From assembly GCA_003024785.1 (NCBI GenBank), contig PUQB01000157.1, forward strand, positions 424,511-488,510: 64,000 nucleotides of DNA. Direction: 5' to 3'. Positions 13,088 through 29,174 of this stretch are shown piece after piece; within the stretch, counting starts at the first letter, position 1; the number at the start of each line of letters is the position of its first letter. Position numbers and translations under genes: made by a program. This stretch comes from Selaginella tamariscina. Taxonomy: Eukaryota; Streptophyta; Lycopodiopsida; Selaginellales; Selaginellaceae. The notes beneath the pieces are model-generated. The model was given only the letters and a program-made list of their open reading frames with translations. It did no database searches and was not told where the DNA came from.

Positions 13088-13701
13088 GGATTGAACACAC
13101 ACACGTGTTTGTGTGTACCATTTATACACACATACGTTGTTACTTACAAAGGTGACATACTAACTCATATACGAAGAGGGGGGGGGGGGGGATTGAACAC
13201 ACACACACACACGTGTTTGTGTGTACCATTTATACACACATGCGCACGCATACGTTGTTACTTACAAAGGTGGCAGCGGTTTTCCAATATAAACCAGATG
13301 CAGAGGTAGCAAAGTTAACCCCCTAACAATGGCCTCTTGTGCTGCTGGGTCTAAGTAAGCCGGAACAAGAGGCAATCCCAATTGAGCCGCTGGAAAAAAC
13401 AAATAATTTTATTATATATGTATATTACACACACATACACACACGCGCGGTACATACACAGCCAGTCAGCCGGAGTTCTTCCATTGCAAAACCTGCCAGT
13501 CGCAACATGGGTATCGAAATCCCTCCCATAAGGCGGGAAATTCGCCTTGATGATCGTCTTAAGATAGTTATTATTCCCCGCATCTACCGTGGAATCTCCG
13601 AACACGTACAGCGCGGGTACCAGCTGAATCTGTGCCACAACACAAGGAGCAACAGTGTGCAGCACTAGACATACACACACAAACGCCTTGTATGCCTCCA
13701 T
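11942..13701 (-). CDS. GDSL esterase/lipase (SGNH hydrolase), secreted
   Basis: Plant GDSL-type esterase/lipase. The start [20 protein letters not shown] is a hydrophobic signal peptide. Block I is [16 protein letters not shown] with the catalytic Ser, followed by FPPYGRDF and [15 protein letters not shown] (exon 13701-13462). Next exons: [15 protein letters not shown] (13395-13270), [20 protein letters not shown] (13030-12930), [18 protein letters not shown] (block III region, 12853-12720), [13 protein letters not shown] then [20 protein letters not shown] (12660-12410), and the C-terminal exon (12125-11942) with [13 protein letters not shown] and [15 protein letters not shown], which carries the catalytic Asp and His. 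Length and order fit the family. Single-base breaks occur in the run GGGGG near 13322, near 12752 (before MDSFSEF), near 12590 and near 12060; all flanking sequence stays conserved. Confidence 0.93.
13036..13272. repeat. About 110-bp tandem duplication in GDSL intron, including the splice donor
   Basis: The block running from the GA or G tract through GATTGAACACACACAC, GTGTTTGTGTGTACC, CATACGTTGTTACTTAC and AAAGGTG is present twice (about 13060-13153 and 13170-13272). The second copy contains the minus-strand 5' splice site of the exon ending near 13270; the first copy is a decoy donor in the intron. Confidence 0.8.
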
Positions 13702-14645
13702 GCGTGTGTTTAAGAATGTGTACCAAGTTCAGTTGTTTATATAAGGGTATGACGTCATCATTATTTGTTTTTTCCCTTTATAAGCACATTATGACATGAG
13801 CATAATTTTTTTTATCATATATTTATATGAATGAATGCGTGAACAGGAGCGTTTTGCTAAGAAAAAGACATGTTTACCAATCCAATAACTATGTTTAAGT
13901 AAACGTATAACTGCATGACTTAAGGTGCCCAACAAATCTACAGTTGTATTCAACAGAAACAGGGAAAGCCAAGTGTCAATCTATGCATAGTATGTCATAC
14001 TTATGTGTGTGTGTGTAAATATAGATTATTAATAATTAAATATTGGTGTGAGACATTAAATAGACATATGTTTTATGTCCACATAATTAAACTTCATTTT
14101 TGTTCTCTAAAATGTGAGGAATTGTATATTCAATAAAATATATAAACAATTTTAGAATACAATCGAACTATGTTTATATTATAATTAAATTACATAAAAG
14201 TATATTATATAATGTATATATAATAGTTGACAAATTCTAATTAAAATAAGTTTTGATATTGATTATGTTAAAATTTTCCTTCTAAGCCAACAGCATGATT
14301 TAGCTTACTTGATAGTGTATAATATACCTAATTAACAGTGTTTAAATGTTAATCAGGTAAGTTGCCTTTTATATATATCCTTAAAACATTACAGTATTGA
14401 ATCTTTCAAAGTTACACATTAAAGTCGTATAAGCTCTGTGAATTGTTCTCCAGGTACAGTACGTGTGTGTGTGCGCGTGTGCGCGTGTGTGTGAGAAAGA
14501 GACGGTTGATTTTTCCCTTTTGAAATCCAAATAACTGCAGTGAAATTGTTTTACTATAGCAACACAGAGATTGCTTAATGACGAGGAAAACAACCAGCAG
14601 GACCACAATCTTGCGGACGACATTCAGGAGTTCCAGAGCGTAATT

Positions 14646-15147
14646 ATGAAAGCTCTAACCAATGCACTCCATGGCTCGGCAAATCTCTCTAACATGCTCC
14701 CACTGGGACAGTACTCGTCTTCCAAATGATCGATCCTGGAAGCTGCAAGGATAAGAACTTGACTGCGGCTTTCCTCATTGTCTGCAGCTTAGTGTGCTTC
14801 ATACTCTCGTTCACTGACAGTTTTCACGCACCAAATGGTGTGTGCGTGCGTGCGCGCTCGTGTGTACTATGGACTTGCTACGTTTGGAGAGCTGTGGACT
14901 CCTGAGGTGAAAGTGAAGTGTGAATCTCTCGAAATACAAGATTACATTTAGAGATTTTGTACTCGCACTCCTTGCAGTGTTCATGTTCATGAACTACATT
15001 CTCCTCGGATGTTATAAGTTGCTTCTTTCATGTTCCGGACGGTCGGCGCCATCTTTGTCCGGGTTTTTAGTTAGCGTAGTTTTTATATTTTTTCCAACTA
15101 CTAGACACGGTGTAGGATTCCCTCTTACACCATCTTCTAGTGGTTGA
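14646..15147 (+). pseudogene. DMP (DUF679) membrane protein gene, frame-broken copy
   Basis: DUF679/DMP proteins are small four-helix membrane proteins of plants. Seen: KALTNALHGSANLSNMLPLG, then after a missing base VLVFQMIDPGSCKDKN, VCSLVCFILSFTDSFHAPNG, an intron with TGCG/TGTG repeats, YYGLATFGELWTPEVKVK, then YKITFRDFVLALLAVFMF and PTTRHGVGFPLTPSSSG with stop. The motif order (LSFTDSF, GLATF..LW, FPTTRHGVGFP) is diagnostic. Breaks: GGACAG where the family needs GGAACAG (about 14710), and a 5-nt loss near 14922 compared with the neighbouring copy (AAGTGTGAATC against AAGTGCAGTATGAATC). The 5-nt loss is less easily an assembly error, so this copy may be a pseudogene. Confidence 0.75.
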
Positions 15148-15344
15148 AATATGCAAAATTTAATATTTTAAAGAATAAAAGTATGAATCATTATAATTTT
15201 ATAAAACAGTCATGTGGAACATGCTTGTTAATTAAATAATAACCTAATAGGCACAATTTAGTAAACAAAATATTAGAATATAATAATGATAATAAAGAAA
15301 TAGAAGATTTATTGTTAAACATGATAATTAAACTTTATAAATAC

Positions 15345-15594
15345 TTTAATATACGTTGTAATTAAACTGGGCATATATATAGTTTCAATTTTTAATAATA
15401 TTAGTAATTTTGAAATTTTAATTAGTATTTTTTAATATTAAAGAAATATTCTTTAGAATAATATATGTTTAAAGAAAAATTTAATTATATATTTATAAAT
15501 AATTAATTAAAAATTTAAAACTTAATCATTAATTATTTATTTTATATTCCCATTTTCACATATCATGTCTATTTGAGTTGCAATGTGCATATTA
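15345..15594. mobile_element. MITE-like relic sharing termini with the 37.6-52.1 kb transposon
   Basis: The left end (15345-15375) and the inverted right end (15594-15564) both match the termini of the large element: core CGTTGTAA then TGGGCAT at the left; TGCACATTGCAACT at the right. Similarity to the big element's left end continues inwards past the right terminus, through ATATGTGAAAATGGGAATAT (28/29 bases over 29 bp). No coding potential, AT-rich, about 250 bp. It lies between two DMP genes and abuts the stop of the minus-strand copy. Target duplication not resolved. Confidence 0.7.
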
Positions 15595-15601
15595 GAAATT
15601 G

Positions 15602-16158
15602 TTACTTGTAACTAGCAGCTGGTGTACGAGGGAAGCCAACACCATGTCTTTTAGTATGAACAATTAAGAAGAGAAAGCTAATTAAGAAGCCTGACAAGGG
15701 TGGTGCAGCCCTAAGAAGACCATCAGGTACTTTGACGAAACACTGTATAACATCGGAGGAGGAGGATGTTGTCGTCGTTAAGAACGCGAACATAATAAGG
15801 AAAGCATATATAAAATCCCTGAGATGGAGCTTATAGTCGGAGAGATTCATACTGCACTTGACCTGAGGAGTCCATAGTCCCTGGAAAGTAGCTACCCGTA
15901 GTAAACTTTGCCTGTAAAAATACAATTAGATAGCTTAAGTAATAAGAAAACATCTTTATATATATACATATACACATAGTTGTAGCCAACGCGTTCGGAT
16001 ATGCAACCAAACGTGTTTGGCTGCAATTATGCATGTACAAGGGTTAAATGAAAGTTATATTGTTGTTAATTAGATATATACTCTCACTTCTTTTTAGATA
16101 TATAACATTTTCAATCATCTAAAGAAAGCCCACAAGAAAACATTGCATTCTAGCATAT

Positions 16159-16218
<60 letters not shown>

Positions 16219-16440
16219 CACACAAACCATTTGGCGCATGAAAGCTATCTGTGAATGAAAGTAAGAAACAGACTAAGCTGCAAATAATGAGATTGGCTAA
16301 GCTCAACCAGCAACTTCCCACGCCGGACAGGATTGGATCGAGCGTTTGAAAGAAGAGTACAGTCCCCGTTGGCAGCATATTAGACAGTTAGCCGATCCAT
16401 GAGTGCATCGGTTAGTGCTTTCGTGATTAAGCTATCAAAC
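15602..16440 (-). CDS. DMP (DUF679) membrane protein
   Basis: Second DMP copy, inverted relative to the one at 14646-15147. Reads ITKALTDAL (about 16430), MLPTGTVLFFQTLDPILSG, IICSLVCFLLSFTDSFHAPN (first exon, to about 16230), an intron with a (CT)n(CA)n tract, then LLRVATFQGLWTPQVKC, MNLSDYKLHLRDFIYAFLIM and RHGVGFPRTPAASYK with stop at 15602. DMPs are plant-specific four-helix proteins of endomembranes linked to senescence and gamete fusion in known members. Two single-base deletions between ALTDAL and MLPTG (about 16390-16405) are exposed by aligning with the other copy. The start is uncertain; an N-terminal extension with EEFDSL may belong to it. Confidence 0.85.
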
Positions 16441-16675
16441 TCCTCAATATCTTCACCGCGGTGGCCGTCTCCTCGTCATGAAGTAAGTTCTGTTTGCTGC
16501 TGAGTTATCCATGATAAAATAGCTTCAGTATATGTTGCGTAAGTTTGATTTGCTCTCATATAAGAGTAGCCTGCAAGGAATACATGGAATCACACGCACC
16601 ACGCAGAGTGTTGAAGTTTTTACCTGCAATCTTCTGATCTATTCACGGTTCATACGACTTAAATTTAACCAGAAA

Positions 16676-17200
16676 GCAGTACAAAGATACAGTGTATGAA
16701 TATTAAACTTGTGGCAAGTTGAAGAATTGAACAAGCATGAATGCATTGTTTATTAAGTTTTATCAGTTTGAATCAGCCAGCGCTGGTTGCAATTTGCATA
16801 TCATTGTTCATTAAATTGATACAAAAGCTTAAGTTGACTTAACGAATACGTGCGCACTGACATTCTTGACGTGCATACAGATCCAACTCGTTCACGGACA
16901 AAATACATATGTTATATGAATAATATTTATTATAAATATATAATTAATATAAGTTTCACTGTATAGATATATAAGATTAGAGAAAAGCACAGTGAAACTT
17001 ATATTAATTAATTATATTAATAATAAATATTATATCAAACTCCTCAATAGAACCTCTGTGGAAAAGCACAGTGAAGTATATTTATTATTCAGTGATAAAA
17101 CTTAATAAGTAGTAATATATTAATAAAAGCATTCATGCTTGTTCAATTCTTCAAGTTGCCACAAGTTTAATATTCATACACTGTATCTTTGTACTGCTTG
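16676..17200. repeat. Foldback-like nested inverted repeat
   Basis: Outer arms about 16676-16770 and 17095-17205 are reverse complements (GTACAAAGATACAGTGTATG and ATTGAACAAGCATGAATGC occur in both, inverted). Inside, arms 16919-16962 and 16990-17034 pair (AATATAAGTTTCACTGT / ACAGTGAAACTTATATT). No ORF. It looks like a foldback or MITE-type insertion upstream of the minus-strand DMP gene. Confidence 0.75.
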
Positions 17201-17499
17201 CTCTTGTTTCTGGTCATAGAATTTTATAATATACACATGTATATATGGACACACACATATATATATTTAAAGACGGATATATGTTCTAATTACATATACC
17301 TGGAAGAAAATTTTCAAGAAGTATCATCAATAATTTATATATTTAAACTCGTGTATAATGTATACTAGTTATAAGGACAGAAAGCTACATACACACAAAA
17401 ATATCAAAAGATGTTCATACTACAGCCATAGTTATATATAGATATAAATAATTATTTCGAACTTCTGCAAATACACACAAATATTTGGTGTTTTCACTT

Positions 17500-17519
17500 T
17501 CTCTTTCTCTCTCTCTCAC

Positions 17520-17556
<37 letters not shown>

Positions 17557-17711
17557 AGCACTCTTTCTCTCATACACACACAAGAACCTCTCTCTCTCTC
17601 ATACACACACAAAAACTCTCTCTCTCTTACACACACACACACACAAGAACTCTGTCTCTCTCTCTCTCTCACGCACACACAAGCACTCTTTTTCTCATAC
17701 ACACACAAGAA

Positions 17712-17749
<38 letters not shown>

Positions 17750-18350
17750 AACACTCTCTCTCATACACACACAAGAACTCTCTCTCTCTCTTACACACAC
17801 ACAACAAAGCACTCTCTCTCTCTCTCTTACACACACACACACAAGAACACTCTCTGTCTTTCACACACACACACACACAAGAATCTCTTTCTTTCACACA
17901 CACACAAGCACTCTCTCATACACTCACAAGAACTCTCTCTCTCTCTTTCACACACACACACACAAGAACTCTCTCTCTCTTTCACACACACATAAGAATT
18001 CTCTTTCTCTCTCTCTCACACACACATAAAATTCTCTATCTCTCTTTCACACACACATAAGAATTCTCTTTCTCTCTCTCTCTCACACACAAAAATCTCT
18101 TTCCCTCATGCACACACGCAAGAACTCTTTCTCTCACACTTATACACACACAAGAACTCTTTCTTTCTCACACACATACACACAAGAACTCTCTCTCCCT
18201 CACGCACACACACAAGAACTCTTTCTCTCACACCTATACACACACAAGAACTCTTTCTTTCTCACACACATACACACAAGAACTCTCTCTCTCTCTCTCT
18301 CTTACACCCACAAGAACTCTCTAGAACTTTCTCTCTCTCACACACACACA
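17500..18350. repeat. 850-bp compound (CT)n-(CA)n minisatellite with AAGAACT hinge
   Basis: About 20 imperfect units of 25-60 bp, each a CT run, then a CA run, then AAGAA/AAGCA leading into the next CT run. The long open frames on both strands are products of the repeat and not genes. Confidence 0.95.
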
Positions 18351-19363
18351 AATCTGATATTGATTGGGAGTTGCTTTAGAAGCTAATCTTATCTTTGTTG
18401 TGAATTCATCACAAGTTAATGTGACTGCACATTGAGGGAAGGAATCCTTAAAAACAATTCAATAGTACTACTTGTAATGAAGGGAAACAAGGTAAGAAAC
18501 ACACAAAAGATTGACAATAACATTATAAACAAGAACAGTAGTTAAGTCTCATTCATTTATATAAGAGAGAGAAGGAAAGAAAGAGGAAAAGGGAAAGAAG
18601 GAGAGAGAAAGAAAAAAGTGACATGTTTTACTTACCTTTGATGGTAGGTGTGTGTGAGAGAGAGAGTGCATTGTAGTATGGTTTTAATTACAGAATTTAA
18701 TTAGCTAAACAAAGGGTCTCATAAGAAGATTAATATTATTTCTTATAATCTATAATTACATGATAGTAATTTCGAGAGAAACACTATATATATTAATGCT
18801 TTAATAATTTGTTGGTTTATGCATAAACTTGTGATAAATCCACATCAACAGATGATTTGGACAGTGTGTAGATGATAAACAAGAAGCTAAACAAAACTAA
18901 GTGTAATGAATATGGTAACATTTAACGTGAGTGTGTATGCGTGTGCATGCGTGCGTGTACGTGTGATGAACATGCACAAACTATCTATAGTTATATGATC
19001 TCTCTCGTGTGTTTTTATTATTAGTGAGAAACAGTTTGTCTTGTATACGGGGAAGAAAGACGGGTTTGACACGGTGCGTGTGTGCGTGTGTCTGCGTGTA
19101 AATCATATATATATACATACACTTGTGTTTGTACACACATACATGTATAGATCAAGTATCAGTGTACAACATATACATATCTATATTATCCGCATGTGTA
19201 AGAGAGAGAGAGACGCATTCGTGATGCTTCAGTAGAGATTTTGTCTAGTATGTGTACACACTATAACATATACGTATGTACATTGAAAGTCGTTTTGAAT
19301 TATTGAAATTATTATATTAAATAATTAAAGATACTTTGTGTATACATACATAGTTATTAACTG

Positions 19364-19425
<62 letters not shown>

Positions 19426-19771
19426 GCTCCTTTTATGTAGAGAATATGGGAGGCCATATGTTTAGCAGTCTCTAGACAGACTAACGCCTCAGTCCTTTTT
19501 AAAATTAGGAAAAATCTTTATTATAATGAAATAGTGATTATCAGTCTTCATTTTTAACTTAATTTCATGTTTAAGTTTGCCATAATTTAAATTTAAGTTT
19601 AAATCAAAATGTTGGCATTGGAAACGATAAATTAAATAAGTAAATAACATTGATATCGAGCGTCATATATATATCAACTCCAAGTTTAGGGAAAACAACT
19701 TTGCAGGACCTTTCTTCCTTGCGTGCGTGTGTGTAAATGTATGTGTGTTATGTGATGAACATACATACATA

Positions 19772-19808
<37 letters not shown>

Positions 19809-19818
19809 ATATATTATA

Positions 19819-19825
<7 letters not shown>

Positions 19826-19906
<81 letters not shown>
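19826..19906. repeat. (GA)n microsatellite
   Basis: About 80 bp of uninterrupted GA preceded by CATA repeats (19760-19805). Another (CT)n(AT)n tract lies at 19371-19425. Confidence 0.97.
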
Positions 19907-19909
<3 letters not shown>

Positions 19910-19986
19910 ACATATAGAAGTACTGTATGTGTGTGTGTGTGATGTATATGTGTAATATTAGTAAAAAAGATCTTCTTCTATTTAGA

Positions 19987-20071
19987 ATGACAAAGGAGTC
20001 TGTACCTAGTTTTAAGTTATATTCTAAGAAACATGGAAAACGTTCAATACCACAGGCAAGTAAAATTGCTT

Positions 20072-20115
<44 letters not shown>

Positions 20116-20682
20116 TGTGTGTTACTTTGAGTATTACTGTATTAAATTATCTACATCATAATTTAAATAAAATTCTATAAATATCATTTTTATGTATAAT
20201 TAATTTAGGATTAATAATTTTACAGAATGAAGAAGAACCAATAAACCAGAAAGTTAAGGATATTGAAGTAAAGAAAAGCTATAAAAGACAAAGAGAAAAG
20301 AACAAGAAGATATATTCCGGAAAGGAATGAAAGGAATATTCTTGGGGAAGAAAAAATATTCCCGAAGGAGAAAGAATATTCGGAGGGAGAAAAAACGATT
20401 CCCAAGGGAGAAAAGAATAGTCCCATGGGAGAAAAATATTCCCGAAGGAGAAATGAATATTCCCGAGGAAACCGAGTTTAGCTTTCTAAGCGGGTTTATG
20501 ATTGGTTAAGAAAGCTTAAGCTGCTTAAGTACGCAGAGTGCTTTCAAAGGCATGAGATTGAAGACGGTGTTTTACCTTTGCTTACCCTCCAAGATCTACG
20601 GGAGCTGGAGATTTACGCAGTGGGTGCTCGTAGAAAAATGTTTGTTCATAAAAAAATGTTTTTAAATTTATATTTAAAATAG
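19987..20682 (+). CDS. SAM (sterile alpha motif) domain protein
   Basis: Starts MTKESVPSFKLYSKKHGKRS (exon 19987-20055), intron with a TG tract, second exon from 20225 (NEEEPINQKVKDIEVKK...) rich in Lys/Glu. The middle (20330-20470) is a degenerate 16-18-bp repeat (ATTCCCGAAGGAGAAA-like) encoding EGEK/PKGEK-type units. The C-terminus is a good SAM domain: VYDWLRKLKLLKYAECFQ, then HEIEDGVLPLLTLQDLRELE and IYAVGARRKM (20485-20640), a helical protein-interaction module. The frame changes around 20325 and 20480 (the latter could be an intron acceptor TTTAG), so the exact protein is uncertain. Similar short basic proteins with a C-terminal SAM domain are common in plants; the partner is unknown. 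Confidence 0.8.
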
Positions 20683-20689
20683 TTATTTA

Positions 20690-21780
20690 TAATTTTATTA
20701 AATTGTAATATAGAACTTTTATTATATACAATTTACGTATATATATTTCAATTTATCTATAATGTTTCGCACTACTGTACTATAAAATATAAATTAAGTT
20801 TATTTTAAATCAATGGTCAAGTTTTTAATTAGTAAATTAGGGCAAGCAAAGTATATGTATTGTATAAATAAATATATAAACATCGTTATTCAATAATAAC
20901 GTACTATTTGCATTGAACTATCGCAATATATAAAGAAAGAAAGAAAGTGTATTATAATATTATATTTAAAGAAATAATACAATATTTCTATAGCATATAA
21001 GTATTATAGTTATAAATTATAACAAGTTAAAATATTAATTTTATAAATTACTTATAAATAAAAACATATTTCTAAATACACATGTAATTTAATTATTTTT
21101 CTAAAGAACCCTTTGAGAATATATAATATATGTGACACATGTACCTGTGCGTGTGTGTGTGATCTTAAATATATAGTGTGAGGACCCCCATTACATTACA
21201 CTAGTTATATATACGTGTATTTTTTATAATTATAAACATTGAACCCAAGCTTGTTTTATCTTTATAGTAGACTAATGCATGTTTGTATAGTTTTATGTAG
21301 TATGTATACACAGTTTACTAGTCACACACACGCACACGCACACACACACACCACACACACATATATATATTCCAGTAATATGCTGCAAGATATATTTCTT
21401 CGAGCTTAACTTTAAACAATGCTTGTTTCATTGTGTATGTGCGTGTGAACACACGCTGCATGTGTATTTTAAGTAATTTTATATATTTAAAATTCGATGT
21501 TCTTTTTAAACATATTTCTTTGATATGTATATACTTAATTAAACAGCATTTGGTTAGTATATATACATCATGAAGTTATATTTATTATATATAACCCCAT
21601 TAAAATACGTTCTCATATATATATCTATAATATATGCTGGCGGAGTTTTCAATAACCACAATCTTCCATGGTATAAAAGAGGATTACGTGGCGTCTTCAG
21701 ATGCCAGTAATTACTTGTAGTTTAGCAGCTTAAACAATAAGTGGATATATATTAAACTGTGATTTAGGGTTCTTGAGCAA
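20690..21780. other. AT-rich intergenic spacer
   Basis: No coding signal. Contains CA tracts near 21320-21360 and AT-rich sequence; the last 120 bp is presumably the promoter and 5' UTR of the LON-RING gene. Confidence 0.6.
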
Positions 21781-25701
<3,921 letters not shown>

Positions 25702-25749
25702 TATTTACATACACTGGATACTGGTAAAAGATATAATACATAATGTATA

Positions 25750-26750
25750 TTAGGAAATAAACATGTTGTATATGGCTATGCAGTAAAATTTTATATCATA
25801 TAATTGAATAACTTCTATAATTTAGGTCCCTTAATTTAATAAACATTTTTAATTTAGCTTTGCAAAAGAACCTCTATAATCTAATAATTGTTTAATTAAT
25901 TAATTTAATTTAATTTAATAATTTTTTATGAAATAACAACGTCTATGATTTATTACCCGATTCCTGATCCCAGGGTATTAAATTACAGGAGTTTTACATG
26001 TACACTGCTTATTACAGTTAATACATTGACATAATATTTTAAAGCTGGTGGTAATTTTTTTTTTCATATTGATATAATTTTATTGAAATAAAGTGTAGTA
26101 TAGTATTTTATATTCTTTTATGCATATATATAAATTTGTATATGCAAAATATTTTAGAACTTTAATTATTTTCTATTTACATAGTTGATATAGTTTAATC
26201 AAAATACTGAATTAAAATATAAGCAATTTAATTTATTACAATCCCATATTTCAAATAACGAATTCTTAATTTATACCGTATTAATATTATTGATTTATTA
26301 AAAGTTAAAAAATATACAGATACACACAAACTACATCAATACGTAATGTAACATATGATAAATAATATATGTATATAGTTTTGCTCCTTTATTTTTATAA
26401 TGTTTTAACAATATTTAATATTATTGATTTTATTGATTAATTTATTTATATTACTAACATATAAAGTCTTACTGTGTTTGAAACTAGAATATGTATTATG
26501 ACATAATAAAATGTTTAAAACATATATTACAAGCGCGCGCGCGCACACACACACACACATATATATAACTTTAATTTATAATTGATTTTTTACATATTAA
26601 AATGTAAACTAAACGTCAATTCGAGGCTTCAAATTCTATTAATGTTAAACTTTTTTATAAATGAATTAAAACATATGAAGCAGGATATAATTTGATCAAG
26701 CAAACTATGTATGATAATATAAGAGTTTGAAAATTAGAATATACCTCAGG
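25750..26750. other. AT-rich intergenic spacer
   Basis: No ORF of interest and no recognised element. A (GC)n(AC)n tract lies at 26534-26560. Confidence 0.6.
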
Positions 26751-26754
26751 TAGG

Positions 26755-27088
26755 GTTTAGGGTTTACTCTCAGAATTAGGGTTTTAAGAATGTTGTACAA
26801 TCAGGCAGAGAATGTGGGATTCGTGGGGATGTTTGGGGCAGAGGTTGGGAAGACATCAGATTTAGAAGAGGGTGAAATCCCAAGTGGTATTTGGGATCCG
26901 TGATTTTTTAAGAAATGAAGACCCACTGAGCTCTCAAAAGAGTAACATTGATTTTCTCCTGGATGGTACACAACACACACACACCACATATATATATAAT
27001 GTGCATATCACACCAAAAAAAAATAAGGGAATGCAAAACTAATCGTATAATATATACAATGTATACACTTGTTATATATCATATACAA

Positions 27089-27134
<46 letters not shown>

Positions 27135-27580
27135 TGTGTGTGCGTGTGAATGAGTGAGTGAGTGAATGAATTGATGTACATGCCCTACTTTTTTTGATTA
27201 ACTTATTCTTTACTTCATATTTATATTTATTGTTTCAAAATATATATGTGCACACACACACAACACACAAATTCGATACACATGTGTATGCATTATAAAG
27301 AGAATGTTAGTAATGAATTGTGTCTGTGTGTGTGCGTGCGTTTTCATATATATATATATATATATATAATATATATATATGAGAGAGAGAAGAGAGAGAG
27401 AGAGACACATATATATACACACATATTGTTGTAGGGATGCAGAACCCCAATGAACTTTGGAATTCATGAAGGAAACACCACTTGGTGCACTGCCTACAGA
27501 TTATTTAGTGTGGCTTTCAAACGATTTCGGTCAGACACAATTAACTGGAGATGGTGGAGAGACGTAGCCAAGAGAGTATG
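26755..27580 (+). other. Possible 5' exons, gene not recognised
   Basis: After a telo-box-like promoter stretch (TAGGGTTTAGGGTTTAC, 26763-26779), an ATG at 26791 opens MLYNQAENVGFVGMFGAEVG and continues LEEGEIPSG up to about 26896; a further exon-like piece follows a microsatellite at about 27436 (PNELWNS, or TPLGALPTDYLVWLSNDFGQ in another frame). Composition looks coding but no domain is recognised and the frame breaks. It could be the start of the PPR gene downstream or an independent small gene. Confidence 0.3.
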
Positions 27581-28223
27581 AATATTTCTAATTAATTAAT
27601 TAATTATTTTAATAATAATATTTTATAAACTTGCTATAGCTTGTTATTTTAGATAATGTGAAACTTTACTAGGAATTTAATTATAACATGAATATGGTAT
27701 AAATTCCAGGGCTCTCTATCCAGGAAACAGTTTTTATAACATACCATTAAACTTTCACCTATGTAAGAAACTACACTTAAGTTAGAAATTATTAAACTAC
27801 TATTATTTTAACAAATAACATATGTAGATTTGTATTGGATACATTATACTTTAGTTAAATTTAATTAAAGTTCAGAATTTAATTATATATAATTCCTCTA
27901 AAGTTTAAACAAACAGGAAGAGTTATGAAAGGTGAAAGAACTATTCAAAATGATTAATATATTTAAAAGTAGTTAACTTTTAGACAATTTTATTTTTCAA
28001 TTAACTTCGTATTTAATTGAAAGTCACCTTACACTATACTAAATGCAGTTAACTTTGTAATATCTATTATTAGATTGGGGTAAACCATTGTTTAACTATA
28101 CCAATTGTTACCACTTAAGTAAATTTAAAAATAGGTAGTTGAACAATTTTAAAATAGTTTATTAATTTTAATTATATAAATGTTAATATGATATTTTAAT
28201 ATTCGAACTGTTTTTACGTATAG

Positions 28224-28821
28224 GTTCTTAAAGAGAGGCAATCAGTTCATATTGGGAAAAGAAGAGAGTTATAACAGCACTTTACGAGCTGGAAATGTTG
28301 ATTATTCTCTGGAATTACTTAAAACAGAGGCAAACCAGGTACCGTAATATATATATATATATATATATAATATATATATATATATATTCATTCATTCATT
28401 CATACAGATACATATATGCCATATATGTATATCACAGTATATGATATACTTTTCATTATTGTGTATCAGTAATACATATGCATTACACACGCACGCATGC
28501 ACGTACATACACACACTTCATTACAGTGGATTTGCCACCGGGATATGCAGCATTGATAATTTAATTGTCGGGATCACAAAGCTTTAGAACAAGGAATCAA
28601 GTTCATAACCAATTACATGGTCAAGGATATTCCGGAACTCGTACCTTTCCGAGCTCCTCATGCAGATGTAAGTCGTTGTGACATGCTTGATCTTGCTAAA
28701 CAGGTCCGTCTCTCCCCCTCTCCCACACGCACAACGTTATTCATCCGTTTGCCAAACAGGTTTTTGATGGACTTCCAAAGAAACCATCAGTACCTGGACA
28801 ACCTATATCAGGTAAAACACC

Positions 28822-28868
<47 letters not shown>

Positions 28869-29141
28869 CACACACTCCTTGTTATTGAAGATGTAGTATT
28901 ACAACGGTAGATTGTCACAGATCTTATCAACATTATATAGTACTTATGCTATCTATATTTGTGTCAATAATGCATTATATTAACATGTGTGTGCGTGTGT
29001 ATACATACAGGTGTCACGTTGAACATTCTAAGTACAAAGAGGCCATAGAACTCTACAAGAAGATGGACTTGACCTGACCAGCAGCTCCTGATAGTAATGT
29101 TCGACTGTTGTGCAAAGGCATGGACATATATATGTAGTATA

Positions 29142-29174
<33 letters not shown>

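Noticed and set aside
17415..18386. Long ORFs on both strands (Cys/Val/Arg-rich and Ser/Leu/Thr/His-rich)
   Set aside because: Products of CT/CA microsatellite arrays without codon bias or domains.
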